This document shows, in pieces, positions 47,850 to 61,200 of a stretch of 64,000 nt of DNA (position 1 is the first letter of the stretch; each line of letters begins with the position of its first letter). Origin of the DNA: Rhyacichthys aspro (taxonomy: Eukaryota; Chordata; Actinopteri; Gobiiformes; Rhyacichthyidae); the NCBI GenBank assembly GCA_036850595.1, contig CM072154.1, positions 20,113,961-20,177,960 of the forward strand. The letters run 5' to 3'. The notes below the pieces were generated by a model. The model saw only the letters and a program-made list of their open reading frames with translations. It was not told the origin of the DNA and did no database searches. The translations under genes were made by a program, and so were the position numbers.

Positions 47850-48267
47850 TGTAAGTGCGGAAACAGAAGACGCACGAGAGGATAATGTGTGTGCATAGTG
47901 TTAAAGGACAGCCCGCATTAACACTGTATTTGCATTGGGCTGTACTTGAGAGGCTTCCTCCTTCCTTCCCTCCCTCTCTTTCCCTGCACTCGCCTCATGT
48001 TTGGTCACGCTGCCTCGCTCTGACAAACATAGCGCCGGGACTCACTGAGCTCGAGGCGAGAGCAAACACGGCCAGTAAATCACACGCAGAGAAATCACAG
48101 AGAGAAGCGTGGCTCTCGGACCTGGACTCGACCGACGCTCGTCACTCAAATCGACACAATGGATAACGGGACAATCGGAAGAGCTGCTCTGTTGAATATT
48201 GCAGCTCCTTGAGGATTATTTCAGAAGCTGTTGAGATGAATGGGAACAGCAACACTAAGAGACGATG
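47850..48267 (+). other. Candidate first exon of the KIAA1755-like gene, ATG at the splice donor
   Basis: A CpG-richer block (GAGCTCGAGGCGAG, GACCTGGACTCGACCGACGC) follows a polypyrimidine stretch and ends at GACGATG|GTAATG. The ATG at 48265-48267 directly abuts the donor and would join in phase 0 to exon 58269 to read MKPDSLEDSIQ, at about the position of the human KIAA1755 start. The context has A at -3. Two upstream ATGs (48159 and 48236) start short uORFs. The donor has T at +5, so it is not ideal. The exon's 5' limit is a guess. Confidence 0.45.
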
Positions 48268-50530
48268 GTAATGTTTATTTAATCTTTCTTAAACTAAACT
48301 AAAAGACTATTTTTCTCTGACAACAACACTTATATTGCAGCCTTTATTGCATGGGCCAATAGAAAGTTCTGGCATATTTGACATGCTTCTGAGCTTGTAT
48401 TTATAAGAAGCTGCCCCGAGTGACGGTGTTGTGTGTCCTGCACAGTTTCACCTTCCTGGTATTTGTTTCAAGAAATATGGCTCTGCTGTCACAGGAGAGA
48501 CGTGACAGAGGCACCTCAGAAGGTGACCTTAGAGAAGAAAGTGACAAAACCGAAGGAGGTCTGTGCTTGTGATGAAGTGACGTTTGCTGTGTTGACGATA
48601 ATGAGGAATTATCAACCAAAAATTGGCTCTGAGAACATCCTAGACTTGTAGTAATAGGAAGTGTCGGTGTGTTGTTTAAAAGTGCATCGCAAAAATGTTC
48701 TTACTTTTATTTTGACGGTTCTTGATGTGAGATCAGAATCATATTTATCTCACTGACACAGTACCCTTTCCTGTCCCGGGACGAGGACTCATCGTGAGAC
48801 ATTACATTAGCGACGTGCTCAGAGAGAAGGAGCAGAAATAGGACAAAACACTGGACCCTAACAGAGTCGTAGTTGTACAAAATACACTAAAATAACACTA
48901 ACATTTCAGTCGACATGTTTTATTTCTTCCAAACTTGCTGCTTGGATAGTCTCCACTTCGTAACAACACAGAGTCTGTAGAGGGATCTGCGCCCTCTACT
49001 GGATAAATACGCAATAATATGCAATTATGAATAAAATCTGGCTCTGAGACTATCCCAGACTTGTCGTAACAGAAGTGTCACGTAAATAAGAACATTATAA
49101 TGAAGAAGATGTTACGTGTTTGCTTGTCATGTACTGTTTGGTGTCACTTAATGGGCCTTTTTCAGGAGATTGGTTATTATTGGATTATAAATAAGTGATA
49201 ACAGTGTGTAAGTCATTAATCTGATACTTTTACATATTCATATTTCGTCTGGAATAGAAAAGCTATGTTCAATAGATAGATACTGTTTTGTTGCATTATG
49301 AGCAACTGCATCATCAGCGGGACGTTTGATTCTAAATACTAAATGTGCTTATAGTGTATTTTGGGTAGTTTCCTTCTACATTTCTTGTTATATTAAGAAA
49401 GCTTCGTTGTGAGGTGAGGATTTTGAGGTGGATTCAAACCACTTGTTTATATTGAATGTACTCTACCAGGGTTACATCACACGTAAATAAAAACATTTTA
49501 AGACAGTTACGAGTCATATTCTTGGAAAGGATGCGCAGTAACCGGCTCGAACATTTACGACATTGTCACAAGAAGCCTTTTTCTGGTCAAACATGCCTGC
49601 GCTGTGACTCGACACTACAGCAGCATAGCGCTCATATCGTCGCCGTGTTTTGACTCAAGGTGAAGGTTTCGGGTTACGGAGCATTAGGCAGATTTCACAA
49701 ACCAGCCACTGTATCCCGCCTGCCTCCTGATCCCCTTTCACTGCTTCTGAGTCACACCGAGCTTCCACACATCCGCAGAAAAACCCATCCTGACGCTTTG
49801 TGGATGTCGGAAATGATCACAAACCGTTACAGGCCGCGTTAACTCAAAAGACTAACCAGTTTTCTTTCGTTTCCGTGTCAGAAATCCAGCTGGAAACTCT
49901 CTCCGTTAATGTTTTTCCTCTCTAACACTTAGCTCTTTTCACGAGGGTGTGCCCGTCTTGGACATAAAGTGGATTTTGTTTGGCGCCGGCTGCAGGATGT
50001 TATGTAGAGAACTGAATTTTTAAAATACCCGCCCAGCTCTCCTGTAGGTTTGATTTGGCAGCGCGTGTTTGAGTGTGTGTACAGCTTCCTGAATATTTGC
50101 CGTGTCGTTACAACACAAGTCCATTAACCTGGGTTTTTTTTTCTTGTTTTGGGAGTGACTTCAATGTTTGGGAAGCTGTTCTTGGGGCGAGCAGGTTACA
50201 CAGAGCACCTTTCATCTCCGGGACAGAAGGACGTCTTGTCCCGTTCGGTGATCAAATGGAAAAACACAACAGTCGAAGCTCTGCTGTTTTTTGCTTGAGG
50301 ATTATTCGTGTTTGTGTTTCAATAAGGTTTATTAACAGTTACAAATTGTTGATGAAAACGTTAAAGCCAATCATAGGCCAGGGTCAGATTTTAATGGCCT
50401 TTAGATGTTGCCCTAATGTGTATTTATTATTGCTCAACTGACAAAATAAATGATTTATGTGGGATTAAATTACAGTGGCTTTGCTTGCATCGTGTTGACA
50501 GTGACAAATGGAGAATAGAAATAGAGGCAT

Positions 50531-50850
50531 TAGGGCTGTAAATCTTTCAGTGTCAGGCAATTTGATTACGATTTGATTCTTGGGGGTCAATTCAGAAACA
50601 AATTTTGAATAAGAACCATTCTTTTAATTTGATTTAGATATTTGTGACATGGCAAAACAATCAAAATACACATTAAAAAGTATGTAAAGAAAATACAAGT
50701 CTTGTTCCAAATATGTTTCTGAGTAGATCTTGTTAGTTATCCTTAAGAATTCCTTTAATGTAGTCAAAAAATCGATTTTTAAAGTCTACAATTCGATCCA
50801 ATTAAGCCTAAGAATCTAAATGAATTTCTGATGTTTTTGTTACACCACTA
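50531..50850. mobile_element. Short hAT-like MITE
   Basis: The ends TAGGGCTGTAAATC and (reverse complement of the right end) TAGTGGTGTAACAAA are imperfect inverted repeats. Internally, TTTGATTACGATTTGATTC and AAATCGATTTTT, with ACAATTCGATCC, resemble the CGATT-rich arms of fish hAT MITEs. Flanking octamers AGAGGCAT and ATGGACAT match at 5 of 8. It has no coding capacity. Confidence 0.45.
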
Positions 50851-53800
50851 ATGGACATAGCTTTAGATTTTTACTTTAGACACATATTCCCAGGTAAAAT
50901 GGTTAATGCCCTCACTCTTTTTTTGTTAAAACCTTAAATGAAAACACATGGAATAAACATAAATAAACAGACTATAACATTAGGACACTGCAGGTTGTGA
51001 TGGTGTCTGAGAGCGAGGAGATGGTTTATTTTGACGCAAAGTGAGGGACACTTAAGTCACCAGAGAAAGGCTTGAAATGTTTGTAGGAAATGACACAACT
51101 CTCCAGAAAACCAGCTCCGTCTCGTGTTTCGTTTCTCCACAGCTGCTTTAGCGACGAGCGATGTAAACAAACTCAGCTGAAGGATTACACATTAGCATAG
51201 TTGCTCTATTAACTCACACAGCACATGATGAAGAGATTTTTAATGATACGAGCGTTGTTTATGAGGAAACAGCAGCTGGGTTTACTGTGATCTAGCTCTG
51301 AACAACTCTACATCCATGTTTACATTCACAGTAATTACTCACGGCTAATTTTATTTATTTATATTTAATAATAAAAAAACAGTGAATCATGTTTTCTCTG
51401 TGATCTAAGCACTGGACAGAGGAGGGTTTTGTATCAAGCAGCTCCAACAAACAACAACTCAACATTTAGAGCTACTGCAAATCTGTGGGAAACACTGTAT
51501 GTAGCTAGTGATGCTAACAATCGTATCTCTCATCTTATAATGCCACCACAGATGAGGTTCAAATCAGTCAGTGAGGTTCACAACATATTCATATTCAATC
51601 ATTTTCTGTGTCGCAGTTTTTTTTGTGAGGAATAGTTTTATGTTTTATAAAGATATGTGCCCAAATATCAGTCTCTGAAACTGAAAACAATGCAGAATAA
51701 AGCCGAACTTCCTCAGACTCCCTCGGTTCGTTAACTTTTGTGGTTGTATAAAGTGTGTTTCTGCTGATGTTTATGTTTACTGTATCTATCTATTCATTCT
51801 TGTTTTCGATCCTAAACCTGTTGGTGTGTTACGGTTAATTACAGATGGGACGATGCTGCAGTGAAAGCTTAGCCACGACGTGATGCATTTAAAGACCGGC
51901 TCTGACTCTGGGCTGTTTGTAACTTTTGTGACGTGTCTCTAACGCCTTAAACACAGCCCTGAGTGTGTCCTGACTGTTATTTATCCAGCCTCCAACCTCC
52001 CGCTGATAAAGGCGGCCATGATGGGTGTTTGTCCGAAGTGCTGACCTCTGGAGATGGTAAATATACGTCTGGTCGTGTACTGGATGTGTCAGAATTACAC
52101 AGGTGTTTAAGGTTGACTGAGTATATGAATATAATGCCTCCTGGGTGTTTGTGCCGTCATGCCATTTGTATCAACAACACAGTTTGCATTAATGCTGTTT
52201 GACTGTGTTTGTGGGTCATGAACTATACATTTTGTCATGGAAGCCCTGGGCTGTATAAAATCTCACCTTGTTCCGTTAGTGGCCCTTGGGCTGGACTTGA
52301 CTGCTATAGATTATTTACTTTCACTTGTATTTAGTAGAACCTGTAGATTTTTCTGTGTGCAGGCTGGAGAAAAAAACAGAAGTGACATGTCTTTAGTGGA
52401 AAAAGAACATTAGAAATACAGTCTTTTCAGAAAAACAAATGGGAAAAATGGAATAAAGTAATATGAAATCATGAATTGTCTTAGCTGCACAATACAAAAA
52501 CTCAATAGCATTAAATGATCTTCAATAATAATAATATAGTTCGTGTTGACTAAAGAGAAAACGTGTTGCACTCAGCCTTTTTTATCCTTCAGTCTAAACC
52601 TTTTCCTTGTTGTGTGGATCCATTTAGCTCCTAAAGTCTCTGAGACATCGATGTTATTTTGTTCTTTTTGCCTCAGTGATCTCTGCTGACGCATTTTTCC
52701 AAACTTTAAATAGCTCACAATTATAAATTATTTAGTAACAAAATGCTATATATAGCCTTAATGCAACTCCAGAAAGTGTTCACGACTCGTCTCACTTCAT
52801 CAGTTACGTTTTCACTGTTGACTCTCAGATAAAACACCAGCTGAAGGCATAAATATTTAATCTGTCTTATTTTGAAGATAATCTCATAAATATCATATGA
52901 AGTTAATGCAAAAATGTCCGACTACATTTGTGTGTAATACATCCGTCTGAGTCAGTGTTCAGGGTCTTTGTGTCACAGTTAATCTGTTTAATGCTTTTTT
53001 AGTATTTAAATTTACTGTAATTTTTTAAATAGTAAATTATTCTGCGATTATTTGTCAAAAATACCTCATAAAACATAGGTTATTGTTCCAGGCCTTGAGC
53101 TTATAGATAGACAAAGGCAGGTTGAGATGAAGTTTGGTGAAATTTAAAGTTTAATATACATTTAATTTCATATTTATAGACTTTTTGACTCTTCAAGCAA
53201 TCTATCATCCATTGAAGATGTTTTATTTAATACCCAAGCTTTCCAGAAACACAGATATTTGATACACCTTTGTTTGCCTGGTTAATCAATGCAATATTCT
53301 GCTTGTTTTAGAGTAACACTGATATTTCCATAGTTTATTTCCACCTTTATCTGATGAAGCTGCAGCAGAATTATTGTCTTTACGTTAACGGAGGATGTTT
53401 ACTCTGTCCATTCTTGTCCCACACGATCAGAGAGGCCCATAACGTGTCTCAGTTACAGTTGTGTTTGTTCTGTCCTGTCCTTGGCTTTTCATAAAACTGA
53501 ACTGAGCATCATTTAAAACCTTCAGATGGTTTACAGTCACATAAGGAGCTTTTATTATCACCTTATGAGACAATAATATGGTTCATTGTGTTCTTTAAAA
53601 GATCTTAAAGAACAAAGCTGGGTTATTTAAGTCTATTTCAAATCAGCTTTAGAGTTTTTATTAGTTACAAGCTTTTAGGATTAAGACTGCAGTGTGACTT
53701 TACAAAAACACCTGTGCAGTTATTAATCTGAGCTCATTAAAGGACAAGGTCTTTGGTGTAAAACAGAGTCTGCCTCGATGCTTTGTTGTGAAACTGAAGA

Positions 53801-54189
53801 AGGGAACAGAAGGACTTGTTATTTTAGATTAGCACACAAGATCCTATTTGAAAGCAATGACCACTCTGAGCTAAAGGCCTAAAATTTCCACCCTTTTATC
53901 TTCTGGTGGGATTAGGTTCTCTCAGTTGATTGTTATTGTTAGGACACTTGGGGAAAAAAAGATAAAAGATGAAAACTGCAGACATAAACACAGACTTATT
54001 ACGCTGCATTTTATTTGTGAACTGGAGACCACCAAATAAAGAACCTTGTTTATCTTCAAAATATAATCTTTCTTTAAGCTTCATTTCATTTTTTGCTGTT
54101 TTATGTTTTGTCTTTTGTTTCTTATTTTCACTCAAAGTTAGATTCCCTTTCTTCAAACAACAGACTGCAGACCTGACCCCTGTCAAACC

Positions 54190-54690
54190 GCTCCATAGTG
54201 TTGTAGCACTCGAGACTGGTCTTGCTCTTAAGACCGGTCTTGAGTCTGTTTTGGAAAGGTCTTGGTCTTGTCATGGTCTTGAACTTCAGGACCAACTAAG
54301 ACCACACCTGTGTCTTTTCTTGGGATTAAATAAAGTCTCAATAATTTTATCTTCAATGAAAAATCTTGCTCTAACTCTGTCTCCTTCACCAAACACTGAC
54401 CTCCATGAGTCTGGACCTGGTCTAAGACTGGACTAACTCTGTCTCCTTCACCAAACACTAACCTCCATGAGTCTGGACCTGGTCTAAGACTGGACTAACT
54501 CTGTCTCCTTCACCAAACACTGACCTCCATGAGTCTGGACCTGGTCTAAGACTGGACTAACTCTGTCTCCTTCACCAAACACTAACCTCCATGAGTCTGG
54601 ACCTGGTCTAAGACTGGACTTGGACTGTTCCCTTGTATCTATTACAGTGTATCATGCACTGGTCCTGGTCCTAGACTTTCAGCACTGTTC
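54190..54690 (+). repeat. Dispersed GGTCTTGGTCTTG repeat (second copy)
   Basis: It begins near GTTGTAGCACTCGAGACTGG and continues through AAAGGTCTTGGTCTTGTCAT, a 62-bp tandem block, and ATCATGCACTGGTCCTGGTC. Shared blocks in the same order at 36.14-36.85 kb show a common dispersed element. The 155-aa frame across it is not a gene. Confidence 0.55.
54375..54620 (+). repeat. 62-bp tandem repeat, four copies
   Basis: Units start at 54375, 54437, 54499 and 54561 with CTCTGTCTCCTTCACCAAAC and are almost identical. The main variable site alternates ACTGACC/ACTAACC between successive units, so a 124-bp dimer was probably duplicated. The copy of the host repeat at 36.5 kb has a single unit, so the expansion is local. 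Confidence 0.9.
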
Positions 54691-57329
54691 ATTAAAAAGT
54701 CCATTAAATGACAGACAATACCTTTCATGACTAAACACTGAACTGTTTGGCATCTATTAATATCATTTGGTCTGTGTCTTGTTCTAATATAAGTGTAGGA
54801 GGTATTCTCTCTGTAAACACTGCGTCTTTAGCCTGTCTTACCAGGATACAACCCAGTTTTAAATGACAGATAATAATTTAACGACGAGTGGGGCCTGTCC
54901 CTGGAGTTTATGATGTGTAATGCTGTATGTAATGTATACTTCTTTGGTTTAAACCGGGTCATACCATTGAATATACTCTTCTAACGTCCACATTTCCTGC
55001 CTCTACATTACACTAAATGTCAAAGCACTAAAACAGACAGACGAGTGGTTTATAAAAATCCTTATTACTTTGTTAAATATTTGGTTCTCGTTCGGGCAGG
55101 ATCCGACTTGACGTGTGGTATGTGCCCAGACTATTTCTGTTTTGTAATCATTCGGGACAGAGATATTCAAACTGTCCCCAGCTCCCACACTGAGACATCC
55201 TATCCACCGTAATGTGAGCGCGGCCATTTATTTCAGAGGTTAAGAGCGCGAGATCCGGCTGTTTATATTGAGCCGTGTGAATGTCCGACTCGAACTATGT
55301 CCCGCTCGTTCAAGACGCGCCTCGGACCGGCCGCAGCTCATAAACGAGTTAACAAAAAAAAAACTCTTAAAGAACCACTGTGAGCGTCTGGATATGACTC
55401 TTAAGCAGGTGCATAGTAACTTTAGGTGGTTTTTAACGGCTCACTCGTGTTACTGGAGCTGGATACAGTCAGACTTGGATTACACTCTTGTTGAGACTAA
55501 ATGCATCATCTATGATTCATCACTGCTGACTCTCTCCATCTGAAGATACTAATGTGAATGTGGGTTTATTCATGCAACCTGGAAGCTTTAAACAGAGAGT
55601 ATGTGATTTTTTTATGCTTGTGGGAAAAGAAATGTTTAATCATCTAATATCGGATTGTAACAGGAATCATTTGTGAAGAAAAACAAGACCATAGGATGTT
55701 ATTTAGTCTTTATTATCAAGGATTTTAATAAATGAGAGTTTTCAGTCCTGAACAGAAGCTTTGGCCAATCACAGCTCTCTTCCGGAAAAAGGAGCGCTCC
55801 CATTGGTCGACACTGATGTCAATAAGGAAGTAATGGCTGCCGATAAAACAGAGAAAGTGTATTTTCAGCCCTGAATATGTCTTCTTACAGCAAAACAAGG
55901 CAAAAAAAAAGGAAATAAAAACATAAACAGAGAAAAGCGAGGTGAAATTCGGACAAATGTTTACAATTTAATCGTGTAATGTTTAACGAGGCGGAGATAG
56001 TTATTATTCTGACACTAAAGTTGGAGTTAAAAGTTTGGTTTCTTTTGCTCTAATGTATTAGTATTTTGTGGAGGAAAAAAAAAAAAGAAACAGTTAGTTA
56101 AAGTCCACCCTTAACCTTTCATAAACAATATCCATTAAAAAAATGACACAGAACCAATTCACAAACGCAAAATAGACATTGAGACTATTAGACACAGACT
56201 ATTAGAGCTTACCTTAAACTTGATGGTTTATGGTTAATTTGACACAATGACACAGTTATTGCTCGTTGCTTGTTTCACATTGCTTCATTTTTCTTTAATT
56301 CAGTTTTTTCTTTGTCCTGCTGTATTTCTGTTTAAGCAGATAAAGCTAGTTCTACAGAATCACTTTCCCAATGAGATTTTCTGCTGTAATTTATTCAATG
56401 TTTACAATTGAGACCCCCTTCTATGAGAGCATATGATTGGCCATAGACACACGAAGGCAACACTTGTGTATAATAAACATTCACAGAGAGATGAAGTTAG
56501 TTTTAGGCTCTATTATCGTCATCTCGCGTCCGCTGCCCACCTCTCAGCTGTCGGTGTTGTTGTGGTGACCGTCAGGGCTGAGTCCCGGAGGCGTGGGGCA
56601 GGCCTGACCACAGCTGAGTCACTCTCGTGTCTCTGTGGGGCATCAGGGGCAGATGTGAGTGAATGAGACAGAGAGCAGAGAGGCTGTGGATTAGCTCAGT
56701 GAGAAGTGGAGCCAGTCATAAAAAATGCAAAAGAAGCCACCCTTGAATTAATTTGGACAGACATTTAAGCAGCAGGTGTGAATATTCTGTGATATATCTG
56801 TGGTATTTTCTCAGGATTCAAGTGGAGCACTGTTTTAAAACCTTAGTTGCAATAAATGGGCCAGTAACTACTAGTTTGCCATTGTTTATCCAGTAAAAGT
56901 GGACACAGTTTTATTACTTCCTGTTCCTACAACATCTTGAAGGTTTAGGTCATGTCTGAACTGTTCTCTTTTTTCTCTCCATGTTTCTTTAAAGTAAATT
57001 CATCCTCCGTCAGGTTTATTTATAGCTGTGATTGGTTTCTTGTCAATGTCCTACAATTTTCTTTTCAATTTCTTTTCATATTAAATAAACACATATATTC
57101 ACATTATTACAAAAACGTGCCATTTCCCATGAGGTTGTTACAATAATTATATGTACCACAGTATCTGGATACCCCTTTTGACATGATAAAAGTCTAAATA
57201 AAGTAAAGGGGAAGTTTATGAAGAAATGCAAGTATAATTGCAAGTTATTAATTGCAATATTTGTATCACTCTATTACTCTTCCATTTTATAGATTTTACT
57301 TTTTTGTGTCATAATTATCCAAGATTGTC

Positions 57330-57475
57330 CAAACAAAGCTTTAAATCAAACTGTGGTGCGTCTAAATGAAAAAGTCCTGGTTAAGACCTGGGCCATTCCT
57401 ACATTTAGTCCTTGTTAATACCTGTTTAGACCTGGTTTAGTCCTAGTCCAAGAACTACACCAGGACCATTTTACA
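57330..57475 (+). repeat. Relic of the 12-bp minisatellite element
   Basis: AAACAAAGCTTTAAATCAAA, AAATGAAAAAGTCCTGGTT and CCATTCCTACATTTAGTCCT match 24.69-24.78 kb in order. They are followed by decayed GACCTGGTTTAGTCCTAG units. Confidence 0.55.
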
Positions 57476-58268
57476 GTTTTGTGGCTTGATTGGACATTTA
57501 TCAATTATTATTAAGACTTTATTGTGATACAAATGGGGTTTTTATATAAATAACTATACAGTTATACAGCAAATCCCTCTGTCTGCATGTGTCCTAATGT
57601 TTATATCTTGTTGAATAAGTGCAGAGGCATATGTCTCGACTGCGCCTTAGTGAATATGTTTGTACATTAACTCTGGGCTAAATAAAGCAGGCCTAAAGTA
57701 GGTATTGGGCCTCGAGTTTAGGTCAAAGGCAACGTGAAACTGTGCAGGCTCCAGCCTCACAGCAGCCGCCACTCGCTGGATGTGTGCTTTTGGCTGAATG
57801 TTTAATGAGAGGATGAAATGTTTGTGTTTTCTGAGGTTCAACACGAGGCCAGTGAGATTTACTGTAGGACATCTCTAACTGTGGATTATTAGATGGATAT
57901 ATAGAGTGTAAGTAGGTTATTCTACATTCAGGTAATGATAGGGCCATTCAGGGGCTGAAAAACAAGTAATTGCTCATACTATACTTTTATTTTGGAGGAT
58001 TTCAGTTTTAACGAGTGTAAAAAAGTATCAAACGCCTAAATAAGTTTGCCTCTGATCTGGCTCCAGCACAAATGAACCACTGTAACGTAAATGTATCAAA
58101 AAAAGTGGTGAAAGTGGTTGATCTTTTTATAAAGGTGCCCATCTAAACTAATAAAAATAAAAAAGGTAATGTCATAATTCTGTACAAACCCCTGAATGTC
58201 TTGGTTTAACAAAAAGACAATTAAATGCACCTCAAATGATGTTAAAGTTTTCTTCTGTGTGTTTTCAG

Positions 58269-61200
58269 AAGCCGGACTCTCTGGAGGACTCGATCCAGAC
58301 GCTGCTGTCGGCGCTGTATCCTCCGTTTGAGTCCACCGCTCCGACTCTGCTCAGCCAGCTCTTCGCTCTCATCGAGGGTCGTTACCGCGGCGACGCCCTC
58401 CGCTGCCTCCTGGACTTCCTGGTCCCGGCCAAACACATCTTGGACTCGGTGCAGCAGGCGGCCTGCGTGAGTACCGCTGTCTGTGAACGGTCTTTATGGA
58501 GGGAAGAAAAGTACTATTTATTTATTTATTTATTTATTAACTACTTATTAATAAAAAGGCTTTAGAGAAATTAAGTATTGACTTATGTTGTAAATATTGG
58601 GCAGGTGAGACTGAAGTTCATCTGGACTCCTCATGGACGTCTGATTAAAGATCCAATTTAAAACTAGCCCTAACTAATGTAATGTTATACAAATGCATTT
58701 TCGATCCAAAAAGAAGGTTATTCTTACAAAAACACCAACGAGGACAAAACTATACTGAAGTGCTGCTAAACATTTTGATTAGTTTCTGAAATTTCTGAGA
58801 AAATAAATGATTGAATTGATTAGGATGAGGAAAAGGTTGGAAATATTCAGTCTGTCATGGGCAATTAGGAAGTATTTAGAGCAGGATTTCTTCCTAGCAT
58901 TATAAAAAGTTTGTGTTAGATAAATATCCACTAGATTAATTTGATTTTCATAAGTGCTTTCTGTCTTTGTCCCGTTCAGTCCCAGTATCCAGACGGGCTG
59001 TTCCTTTACGAGGGCTGGCCGCTGTGTTTACGAGACCGGGTTGTGATCCACCTCGCTCCCCTCGACCCTCGGCGCCTCCGTCCCGGCGACTTCTACCTCC
59101 AGGTGGCGCCTTTCTGTGACCAATCAGCTCGCATCGTGGTCTGCAGCCTTTTGGAAGAAGAGGGTCTCCGGGAGGAAGTGTTAATCGAGGAGACGCCCAT
59201 CCCGGAGACGTCTTACCCCTGTATCTTCAGCCTCGAGTGGCTGGCGGAGGTCAACCACGACCGTAATGGGACGCCTCTGAGTCAGTGTCTTCTCTCCACA
59301 GAGCAGGGCGTGGTGAGGCTGCCATGGGAACGCGTGGCCGTACCTGAATTTGTGGACGACCCTCGGTGCGACGGGAGTATTATGGCCACTGCCCCTCCTT
59401 CATTTACACCACCTTCTCTTCCTAATTTTCCTGAAACAACTTCCTCTTCTTCCAGTCAGCCACTTCCTGTTTCTGCAGCACAACAGCATCCTCTGACAAA
59501 TCAAAACTCAGCGTTTTCTGTGCAGACGAGGATATGTCCCGCGAAACACGGCATCGCTGTGTCGCTCTGTTTGGTTAAAGACAGTGACCCTGAAGCTAAA
59601 CCTATCGGCTGGGTGTCTCCGAACACTTGGGACAGTAGAGATAGTAAAGAGATAAAAACTCAAAGCGGCGGTAGTGATATGAATATTGTTACGAACAGCA
59701 GTGGAGACCAAATTAACACCATCCCAGAAGGGGAATACATCGACATAATGCAGGCAACAATGCTTTTTGGCAGATCTCAGTCGTCGGATGAGCTGAAGGA
59801 TCAACAATTCAAAGGCCAACAGTTCAACCAAATGCAGAAATTCCCACAAATCCAAACATCCCATCCACAAATAGAGCCTTACATGCAAACACAAGGACAG
59901 TCAGCCCCGTACACGTCCCCTCAGTTACCTCCAAGACCACATCCTCGCAGCCCTCCGATCTTAAAAATGTCCACTAACACAGGATCTGCTGCTGCTAATC
60001 ACCATTCCCGCTTAGATTCCCCCGAAACCCCTCCTTGTCTCCGCTCCGTCGGGTTTTCGGAGAAGCCTTGTACACCGTGTATGCAGCGGAAACAAGGACT
60101 GAAGGTTTCCAAAGCTCAGGAGCTGCGGTGTCGATACAGAGACTCGTACCAGGCCGCCATCCAGAATCCCGTTAAATTCACTCAGGACAAAACAAGAGCC
60201 GCCATGTGTCCCGTTTTAGAAGAGGACTGCGACTCGGTGCAGGGAGAGAACAATAACAGGCCAATAAAAACGGATACAAGAGGTCTGTGGGGCAGTTCTC
60301 AAGGATTGTGGATGCAAGCAGCTATTTGTGAGGAGTCAGGGGAGAAAAACACTGTTACCTTTTGGAAAGCAGGAGATAATGTCCCATGTGTGGATCATAG
60401 AGGCACAGAGAAGGAGCAAATGAGTGAACGGACCACTGTGACATTAAGGGAACCAAGAGACACCAGGACTAACATGAACGGGACAAGAGTAAATGCCACA
60501 AATATAGCACAACATTATGGATATTGTCCGAATGAAACTTCAGGGATAAATGCTAATTATTGTGAGCAGCTGCAGAATCGAGCCAACTCCTTCAGAGCCG
60601 GTTCGAATGTGTACTTCCCGCCGAGCAGGAGGGGGTCCGCTCAGTCCGACGGGAGGTGCTCGTCTCTGTCCACAGCCGTCGTGGACACGTCGGAGAAGTG
60701 CGACGTAGTGATCGTGGACGGACAGAGGGTTCGGAGGAAAGAAAACGCGGACTCGAGTGTGGAGGTCCCACAGCTGCACGTGGTCAAGTGTAAGAACAGC
60801 ACGGCTTTTGGACTGGTTTCACCCAAGATCCTCAGGAGGAAGCTAACCGTCCCAGGTAAAGACTCGACATTCATTATAAACTAAAGAAAATCAGTCGTAA
60901 AATAAATGTCATATCACACTTTTCCTTATGCCAAGATCTCGATTTCCAATTAATCACAATTTATGTTAATCTTATTAATCGTATTATTGTCTGTATTGCC
61001 TTAAACTACTTCTATGTTCTACTGCAACTAAAAAAATATAACTACAGCACTATTTTTGCATTATTGCTTGCTTTTGTATGGACTCTAATGTAAAAAGATA
61101 ACTCAGATGTGTTACCCCAAAGACATTACATAAGTTTAAGTGAGGATCTAATAGACAATAACAATATCACTTCAATTCAAATCTAATCTTAACTAAAAAC

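Larger units (their letters stand above)
31121..47850. other. Intergenic region between kif5a and the KIAA1755-like gene
   Basis: Apart from the repeats and the exon-like segment listed separately, I find no exon chain, tRNA or transposase. GC-richer, CpG-bearing stretches occur at about 35.76-36.06, 37.40-37.60, 39.93-40.45, 44.85-45.06 and 46.45-46.70 kb. They could be regulatory elements of either neighbour, but sequence alone does not show it. The open frames in these stretches have no family features. Confidence 0.45.
48268..58268 (+). other. Probable large first intron of the KIAA1755-like gene
   Basis: It contains the repeats listed separately (50.5, 54.2-54.7 and 57.3 kb) and a CpG-bearing stretch at 55.08-55.34 kb (GCGCGAGATCCGGC, GACGCGCCTCGGACCGGCCG) that may be regulatory. 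A short sequence at 48608-48660 (TTGGCTCTGAGAACATCCTA) recurs diverged at 49030-49080. No coding exon is recognisable. If the 48.2 kb exon is wrong, this is simply intergenic. Confidence 0.4.

Noticed and set aside
48236..48267. MNGNSNTKRR as the N-terminus of the KIAA1755-like protein
   Set aside because: Its phase does not match exon 58269; splicing makes TGA immediately, so it is a uORF.
53969..54436. 155-aa plus-strand frame
   Set aside because: Spans a dispersed repeat and the 62-bp tandem block; no exon signals.
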